From the NCBI GenBank assembly GCA_029058455.1, contig JAIDXU010000128.1, forward strand, positions 1 through 12,383: DNA of 12,383 nucleotides, given 5' to 3'. Position 1 is the first letter of the stretch. The number at the start of each line of letters is the position of its first letter. The notes under the pieces were generated by a model that did not search any database, was not told the DNA's origin, and was given only the letters and a program-made list of their open reading frames with translations. Both the position numbers and the translations under genes were made by a program. This document shows, in pieces, positions 7,879 through 12,383 of the stretch. The stretch comes from Paramuribaculum sp. Lineage in GTDB: Bacteria; Bacteroidota; Bacteroidia; Bacteroidales; Muribaculaceae.

Positions 7879-8439
7879 TTATCTTACGGCGGCTTCACCG
7901 GGGAAGTATTCAGCAAAATATTTCCAAAGCGAACAGAGCATAAGCGCCTGCTTTAGCTCTCCGCTTTTCATGAGCTGCAACAGCTCCGCGCGTGACAGTT
8001 TAACGACCTCCACATCCTCGGTAGCATCAAGCTGTTGACCGGTCAACAGCCTCACGCCTCTGGCTATATAACAATAGGTAAGATTGTTTTGAGACCCGGG
8101 ATTGGCACAAACCACATCATTGAGAGTCCACTCCCCTTCTCCATATCCCGTTTCCTCAAGCAATTCGCGCCGGGCCGCGGCAAGAGGTTCCTCGCCTGAT
8201 TCCACCACTCCGGCACAAAGCTCCGTCTCAATTATTCCGAGTCCATGCCTGAACTGGCGCACCATGACATATTCCTCATCATCCGTAACAGCAAGAACGT
8301 TAACCCATGTGGGATATTCAAGCACATAATACTCGCTGTTTATCCTGCCGTCGGGCAACATCACTTCATCACGACGCGCCGTGAGCCACGGACGACGGAT
8401 CAGATAGTGAGACGCAAGAGTTTTCCACTTACCTATCAT
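7879..8439 (-). CDS. Nudix hydrolase, ADP-ribose pyrophosphatase-like
   Basis: The 186-residue protein has a perfect Nudix box Gx5Ex7REUxEExGU at residues 77-99: G77, E83, then RELLEETGY at 91-99. These residues bind the divalent metal and catalyse hydrolysis of nucleoside diphosphates linked to another group. Upstream, VRQFRHG (60-66) resembles the VRQYR segment of ADP-sugar pyrophosphatases. Pro114 lies about 15 residues past the box, the position used as a marker of the ADP-ribose subfamily. A likely reaction is ADP-ribose to AMP plus ribose 5-phosphate, but this is family inference and other ADP-sugars are possible. It starts at ATG 8439, lies 25 bases after tyrA and 14 before priA, and so is probably part of the same transcript. 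Confidence 0.9.
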   Translation of the reverse strand: MIGKWKTLASHYLIRRPWLTARRDEVMLPDGRINSEYYVLEYPTWVNVLAVTDDEEYVMVRQFRHGLGIIETELCAGVVESGEEPLAAARRELLEETGYGEGEWTLNDVVCANPGSQNNLTYCYIARGVRLLTGQQLDATEDVEVVKLSRAELLQLMKSGELKQALMLCSLWKYFAEYFPGEAAVR

Positions 8440-8464
8440 AACTTATCAAATAACTATCAAAAGA

Positions 8465-9238
8465 TTATTCGAGATTCTTTCTCACCTTGTCAAGATACTG
8501 CTTCATCGCGTCGGAGTCACGGCTTTCGACTATCTCCTGAAGCTCGGCAAGCTTGGTTCTGATTTTCTCAAGCTGAGGAAGCGTCTTGGGATTGAAAAGA
8601 ATCTCACTAAGGAGATAATCATCCTCCGACATCAACCCCTTGGCTATTGCCATGTGACGCTTGAAAGTAGTGCCGGGAGCGTCCTGATGGCGCATTACTC
8701 CGGCAAACACCAGCGTCGAGGCAAAGGGAATTGAAAGCGAATAGGCTATCGTAGTATCATGCTCGTCAAAGGTATATTCCTCGATGTGAAGCCCGAGACG
8801 ACCATAGAGATCCTTGAAAAATACTCTGCCGAGATGATCACCCTCCTTGATTATTATTGCGTTTTCGTTGGTAAGATTACTCAGCGACGCGAAAGTGGGG
8901 CCAAACATGGGGTGGGTCGACACAAAAGGATGATTGCATGAGGCATAAAATTCCGGCAATCCGGTTTTAACCGAAGCAATGTCGCTCAGAATGGCGTTAG
9001 CGGGAATATAAGGCAATATATTTTCGAAAGCCGGAATAGTATATTTTACAGTAGCGGCATTTATAACCAGCTCGGGAGCAAATTCAGCTATCTCGTCGGT
9101 AGTGGTGAAGCGCTGCGCATTGAAAGTAAATCTAAGGCGCATGGGATCGGGATCGTAGACTGCCACTTCATGCTCAAACGAGAGCAAGTCGCAGAAAAAA
9201 GAGCCCATCTTTCCGGCACCCAATATCAGTATTTTCAT
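8465..9238 (-). CDS. tyrA: Prephenate dehydrogenase
   Basis: Oxidises and decarboxylates prephenate to 4-hydroxyphenylpyruvate in tyrosine synthesis. The protein has 257 residues from the ATG at 9238. An N-terminal Rossmann fold shows GAGKMG (7-12), and an acidic residue ends strand 2 (VYDPD, D29), which favours NAD over NADP. SDIASVK (85-91) and STHPMFGP (107-114, with the conserved His109) are the family's active-site segments, followed by DEHD (158-161) and an all-helical C-terminal half. No ACT domain or chorismate mutase domain is attached, so it is a monofunctional short form. A TTG two codons upstream (9244) is in frame, but I prefer ATG because MKILILGAGKMG is the usual beginning of this fold. 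It lies 22 bases downstream of the DAHP synthase/chorismate mutase gene, whose product supplies prephenate. Confidence 0.93.
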   Translation of the reverse strand: MKILILGAGKMGSFFCDLLSFEHEVAVYDPDPMRLRFTFNAQRFTTTDEIAEFAPELVINAATVKYTIPAFENILPYIPANAILSDIASVKTGLPEFYASCNHPFVSTHPMFGPTFASLSNLTNENAIIIKEGDHLGRVFFKDLYGRLGLHIEEYTFDEHDTTIAYSLSIPFASTLVFAGVMRHQDAPGTTFKRHMAIAKGLMSEDDYLLSEILFNPKTLPQLEKIRTKLAELQEIVESRDSDAMKQYLDKVRKNLE

Positions 9239-9260
9239 CTTCAATCTTGTTTATACAGAA

Positions 9261-10337
9261 TTAAACACGGTCGTTGAGCACATCGATCTGCTGTCTTACC
9301 GACTCCTCGTGAATGGCAAGCAGCACTGTTCTCAGAAATTCAGGTGACATGAGCATTTCCTCACCTATTTTCAAGCGGGTGCGCATCACATCGTTATAGC
9401 GTGTGGCCTGAACGACCGACATTTTATGTTCCTTCTTATATCTGCCTATCTCGCGCGACACTCTCATGCGCTTGGCAAGCACCTCAAGCAGCTCATTGTC
9501 AATCTGGTCGATCTGCTGACGGAGCAGGCTGAGGTTTTCGGTCGACTGTTTGGAATCGCGCACCACGAGAGTGTGGAGAATGAAATTGAGAATCTCGGGA
9601 GTAACCTGCTGAGCGGCGTCGCTCCATGCGCAGTCAGGGCAATTGTGTGACTCTACAATAAGACCGTTGAAACCCATATCGAGAGCCTGCTGTGAAAGCG
9701 GAGCGATAAGCTCGCGCTTGCCTCCGATGTGTGAGGGATCGCAGATTATAGGGAGGCCGGGATAGCGCAGGCGCAACTCGATAGGTATGTGCCACTGAGG
9801 CATGTTGCGGTAGAGATGTTTGCCATAGGTGGAGAAACCGCGGTGAATGGCTCCGAGTTTGCGGATTCCGGCATTATAGAGGCGCTGCAATCCTCCGATC
9901 CATAGTTCGAGATCGGGATTGACAGGATTTTTTACCAGCACGGGCACATCGGCCTTAAGCTCGGCAAGGGTATCGGCTATCTCTTGCATGGCAAAAGGAT
10001 TGGCGGTAGTGCGTGCGCCTATCCAGAGAATATCCACTCCGGCGGCGAGTGCTTCCTCAACATGCTGACGGGTGGCAACCTCGGTGGCCGTATACATTCC
10101 GGTGAGCTGTTTCACCTTTTTGAGCCATTCAAGGCCGGGAGCACCTACGCCCTCGAAGCCGCCCGGCTTGGTGCGGGGTTTCCATATTCCGGCGCGGAAA
10201 ATCTTTATGCCGTAGTCGGCGAGCTGACGTGCGGTGTCGAGCACCTGTTCCTCGGTCTCGGCCGAGCATGGACCTGCGATAATAAGGGGTTCCTGAGAGC
10301 TTACCCCTTCAAGCACTATGGGTTGGAGATCTTTCAT
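9261..10337 (-). CDS. Bifunctional 3-deoxy-7-phosphoheptulonate synthase / chorismate mutase type II
   Basis: The 358 residues carry two activities of aromatic synthesis. Residues 1 to about 258 are a type I-beta (KDOPS-like) DAHP synthase, which joins phosphoenolpyruvate and erythrose 4-phosphate. Visible motifs are GPCSAE (22-27), KPRTKPGGFEG (53-63), IGART (107-111), KNPVNPD (136-142), AIHRGFS (163-169) and CDPSHIGG (199-206). C24, H203, E229 and D240 fit the four metal ligands. Residues about 268-352 are an all-helical AroQ-type chorismate mutase (LRQQIDQIDNELLEVLAKR), which makes prephenate. This C-terminal fusion is known in Prevotella and Porphyromonas, where the mutase domain also allows allosteric control by prephenate. 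Regulation here is inferred to be similar. It lies between the aminotransferase (27-base gap) and tyrA. Confidence 0.95.
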   Translation of the reverse strand: MKDLQPIVLEGVSSQEPLIIAGPCSAETEEQVLDTARQLADYGIKIFRAGIWKPRTKPGGFEGVGAPGLEWLKKVKQLTGMYTATEVATRQHVEEALAAGVDILWIGARTTANPFAMQEIADTLAELKADVPVLVKNPVNPDLELWIGGLQRLYNAGIRKLGAIHRGFSTYGKHLYRNMPQWHIPIELRLRYPGLPIICDPSHIGGKRELIAPLSQQALDMGFNGLIVESHNCPDCAWSDAAQQVTPEILNFILHTLVVRDSKQSTENLSLLRQQIDQIDNELLEVLAKRMRVSREIGRYKKEHKMSVVQATRYNDVMRTRLKIGEEMLMSPEFLRTVLLAIHEESVRQQIDVLNDRV

Positions 10338-10364
10338 TTTCTGTTTGGGTTGTTAATTGTTTGT

Positions 10365-11558
10365 TTAATCGCGTGGAAACGCCTCCTTGATACGCTCAAG
10401 GGCTCGACGCATGTTTTCTTCAGTGGCACATAATGAGATTCTCACATATCTGTCACCGTTTGAACCGAATATAAATCCGGGAGTGATAAACACTCTTGCT
10501 TCATAGAGCACTTTGTCGGCCAAAGCCTCGCCCGAAGCCTCGTTGTCGGCAATCCGTCCCCAGAGAAACAGACCTTTCTGAGAGGGATCGAATGTGCAGC
10601 CGAGTGCTTCCATAATCTGCTCGGCCACCTTGCGCCGGCGCGAGTATTCGGCATTAAGCTCCTCATACCATTCGTCAGAAGCCTCAAGCGCTTTGACTGC
10701 GGCAAGCTGCATGGGGCGGAACTGGCCGGAGTCGATATTGCTCTTGACTTTCAGCACCCACTCCACAAACTGCGGGTTGGAAGCAAGCATGGCCATGCGC
10801 CAGCCCGCCATATTATGGCTTTTGCTGAGCGAATTGAGTTCTATCGCTATCTCCTTTGCTCCCTCGACTTGCAAGAGACTCAGAGGCTTTGAATTGAGGA
10901 TAAATGAATAAGGATTGTCATGGGCTATGACAATATTGTGTTTCTTGCCGAAAGCCACGAGTTTTTCAAAAAGCTCGAGGTTGGCAGGAGTTCCGGTCGG
11001 CATGTGGGGATAGTTGACCCACATCAGTTTTATGCGGTCGAGAGGAAGCTTTTCAAGAGCTTCGAAGTCAGGCATCCAGCCGGTTTCGGCAGTAAGATCG
11101 TAGGTGAAGATTTCGGCCTCGGCAAGTCGGCTCACAGAAGTATATGTCGGATAGCCGGGATTGGGCACGAGCACTCCGTCGCCGGGATTAAGGAATGCAA
11201 GCGATATGTGCAGTATTCCCTCTTTGGAGCCTATAAGCGGCTGAACCTCGGTGGCGGGATCAAGAGTCACTCCATAGACGCGTTTATACCAGTCGGCGAA
11301 AGCCTGTCTCAGCTGCGGCACCCCGACGTATGGCTGATAGGAATGAGAGTCTGAGCGTGAGGCATCTTCACAAAGCGTTGTTATGACATCACGGTGGGGA
11401 GGACGGTCGGGACCACCTATGCCGAGCGAAATAATATCAAGACCGCGGCGATTGAGTTCGGCTACCTCGCGGAGCTTGCGCGAAAAATAATATTCCTTGA
11501 CCGTCTCTACCCTGCGGGCCGGCTGTATGGAGTTGTGAAATGAATCAGATGTTTTCAT
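10365..11558 (-). CDS. PLP-dependent class I/II aminotransferase, probably aromatic amino acid
   Basis: Fold-type I aminotransferase of 397 residues from the ATG at 11558. The Schiff-base lysine is K246 in SLSKSHNMAGWR. Other family marks are the substrate-side GIGGPDRPP near the N-terminus, NPGYPTYTS, the NYPHMPTG loop, the HDNPYSFI cofactor segment and the carboxylate-binding RYVRISLC near the end. It is usually annotated as aspartate aminotransferase. Its place between prephenate dehydratase and DAHP synthase/chorismate mutase makes phenylpyruvate and 4-hydroxyphenylpyruvate the likely substrates, giving Phe and Tyr; this is inferred from context only. I chose ATG 11558 because MKTSDSFHNSIQPARRVETV begins like the family. 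An in-frame start at 11618 would add 20 residues and lengthen the overlap. With this start the gene overlaps the end of pheA by 14 bases, which suggests translational coupling. Confidence 0.9.
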   Translation of the reverse strand: MKTSDSFHNSIQPARRVETVKEYYFSRKLREVAELNRRGLDIISLGIGGPDRPPHRDVITTLCEDASRSDSHSYQPYVGVPQLRQAFADWYKRVYGVTLDPATEVQPLIGSKEGILHISLAFLNPGDGVLVPNPGYPTYTSVSRLAEAEIFTYDLTAETGWMPDFEALEKLPLDRIKLMWVNYPHMPTGTPANLELFEKLVAFGKKHNIVIAHDNPYSFILNSKPLSLLQVEGAKEIAIELNSLSKSHNMAGWRMAMLASNPQFVEWVLKVKSNIDSGQFRPMQLAAVKALEASDEWYEELNAEYSRRRKVAEQIMEALGCTFDPSQKGLFLWGRIADNEASGEALADKVLYEARVFITPGFIFGSNGDRYVRISLCATEENMRRALERIKEAFPRD

Positions 11559-12383
11559 TTTGGCAATCTTTATATTCACCAAGAGTTTTAAAATCATTGA
11601 TAAGCGGCTTAACGGCATCTATGGCCTGACGATAGCGCACATAACTGTCAAAGGTCAGATCGACATAGAATCTGTATTCCCATTCGCGGCCGATTATCGG
11701 CATTGATTGTATCTTGGATAGGTTAATATCATAGAACGAAAGGATTGTCAACACTTTGGCCAGAGCACCGTGGGTATGAGGAAGTGTAAATGCCACCGAA
11801 GCCTTGTCGCGCTCCTCCGGGCGGGGACGAAGTTCGTCAGCCATCAGCGGATCGGCAAGCACAAGAAAGCGGGTGAAGTTACGCTTGTTGGTTTCGATAC
11901 CGCGCGCAAGAATATCAAGACCGTAGAGGTTGGCTGCAAACTCACCGCAAATGGCAGCCATGCCTTTTATTTTTTCGTTGGCAATCTCGGCGGCAGTACC
12001 TGCAGTGTCGAGTTTCTCCACCTTTTTGAGATGGGGATGATGATGGAGAAATGTCTCACACTGCATCAACGCCATAGGATGAGACCCCGCCTCGGTTATA
12101 TCCTCGAGCTTCTGTCCCGGCAATGCTGCGAGCACATGGGAAATTCTCATCTTATATTCTCCCACAACGGTGAGATTGCTTTTGCGAAGCAGCTCATGGT
12201 TCTGAAGCAGTGAGCCGGCTATGGTATTTTCAATGGCCAGAATACCGAGCAGCGAGGCGTCGCTGTCGAGAGTCTCAAACATGGCCGGGAACGACTCACA
12301 GGCCACTGTTTCGATCTCCTCAGGGGCGAAATATGCTCTTGCGGCCGCGTCATGAAAACAGCCGGCCACTCCTTGAATTGTGA
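11545..12383 (-). CDS. pheA: Prephenate dehydratase (5' end beyond the window)
   Basis: Converts prephenate to phenylpyruvate, the committed step to phenylalanine. About 278 residues are visible. At the right edge the frame stays open and reads (x)TIQGVAGCFHDAAARAYF, matching the usual family start of a few residues followed by IQGxxGSFHD. The true start therefore lies just outside the window, and the in-frame GTG at 12369 is internal. The periplasmic-binding-protein-like catalytic half ends with the conserved TRF motif (NKRNFTRFLVL). A C-terminal ACT domain follows (ASVAFTLPHTHGALAKVL ... YRFYVDLTF), the Phe-binding regulatory part. GAL is kept, but the ESRP motif is replaced by QSMP. No chorismate mutase domain is fused here; that activity is in the DAHP synthase fusion. 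The gene ends with TGA at 11547-11545, inside the start of the aminotransferase gene. Confidence 0.93.
   Translation of the reverse strand, partial: TIQGVAGCFHDAAARAYFAPEEIETVACESFPAMFETLDSDASLLGILAIENTIAGSLLQNHELLRKSNLTVVGEYKMRISHVLAALPGQKLEDITEAGSHPMALMQCETFLHHHPHLKKVEKLDTAGTAAEIANEKIKGMAAICGEFAANLYGLDILARGIETNKRNFTRFLVLADPLMADELRPRPEERDKASVAFTLPHTHGALAKVLTILSFYDINLSKIQSMPIIGREWEYRFYVDLTFDSYVRYRQAIDAVKPLINDFKTLGEYKDCQNENI

Noticed and set aside
9242..9244. TTG at 9244 as the tyrA start
   Set aside because: It adds only two residues before an ATG (9238) that gives the standard MKILILGAGKMG Rossmann start.
11556..11618. In-frame start at 11618 for the aminotransferase, adding 20 residues
   Set aside because: The extra residues (MPLSRLSMILKLL...) have no family resemblance and would lengthen the overlap with pheA to 74 bases. 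The ATG at 11558 gives the usual family beginning.
12367..12369. GTG at 12369 as the start of prephenate dehydratase
   Set aside because: The frame stays open to the window edge and the upstream codons encode TIQG, part of the conserved N-terminal IQGxxGSFHD segment, so the GTG is an internal valine.

Overview
This window looks like ordinary chromosome from a member of the Bacteroidota, order Bacteroidales. A Muribaculaceae-type gut bacterium is the best guess. Evidence for the order: promoter elements of the TAnnTTTG type, AT-rich leaders without a clear Shine-Dalgarno sequence, a secreted multidomain protein ending in a Por/T9SS-like C-terminal tail, and an aromatic amino acid cluster in the Bacteroidales order with a DAHP synthase-chorismate mutase fusion. 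The family-level guess rests only on general protein resemblance and is weak.

Left part (1-250): a control region without genes. It carries a divergent -7 element facing left, a GC-rich hairpin at the left edge, and a well-formed promoter facing right. An 11-bp direct repeat lies between that promoter and the first gene. Positions 251-4795 (+) encode a 1514-residue exported protein: signal peptide, papain-fold cysteine peptidase, Fn3-like module, LamG-like module, three PKD-like modules, a second LamG-like module, a C-terminal carbohydrate-binding-like module and a sorting-type tail. A strong intrinsic terminator closes it. Then comes a 143-residue single-span membrane protein (4908-5339, +) that looks like the coiled-coil and tail of an SPFH/prohibitin protein without the SPFH domain.

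Right part (5345-12383): six genes, all on the minus strand and tightly spaced. In transcription order they are prephenate dehydratase (start beyond the right edge), a class I/II aminotransferase, a fused DAHP synthase/chorismate mutase, prephenate dehydrogenase, a Nudix hydrolase and the replication restart helicase PriA. The first four form a Phe/Tyr module: the fusion enzyme makes DAHP (entry into the shikimate pathway) and converts chorismate to prephenate, the dehydratase and dehydrogenase take prephenate to phenylpyruvate and 4-hydroxyphenylpyruvate, and the aminotransferase is the likely last step to Phe and Tyr. Nudix and priA follow with gaps of 25 and 14 bases and are probably co-transcribed, though no functional link is evident. 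The promoter of this unit is off the window.

I found no mobile element, CRISPR array, tRNA, rRNA or recognisable defence system. The least ordinary items are the SPFH-less small membrane protein, the non-canonical cysteine-site motif of the large peptidase, the altered ESRP motif of the dehydratase, and the spaced direct repeat in the 5' leader of the peptidase gene.
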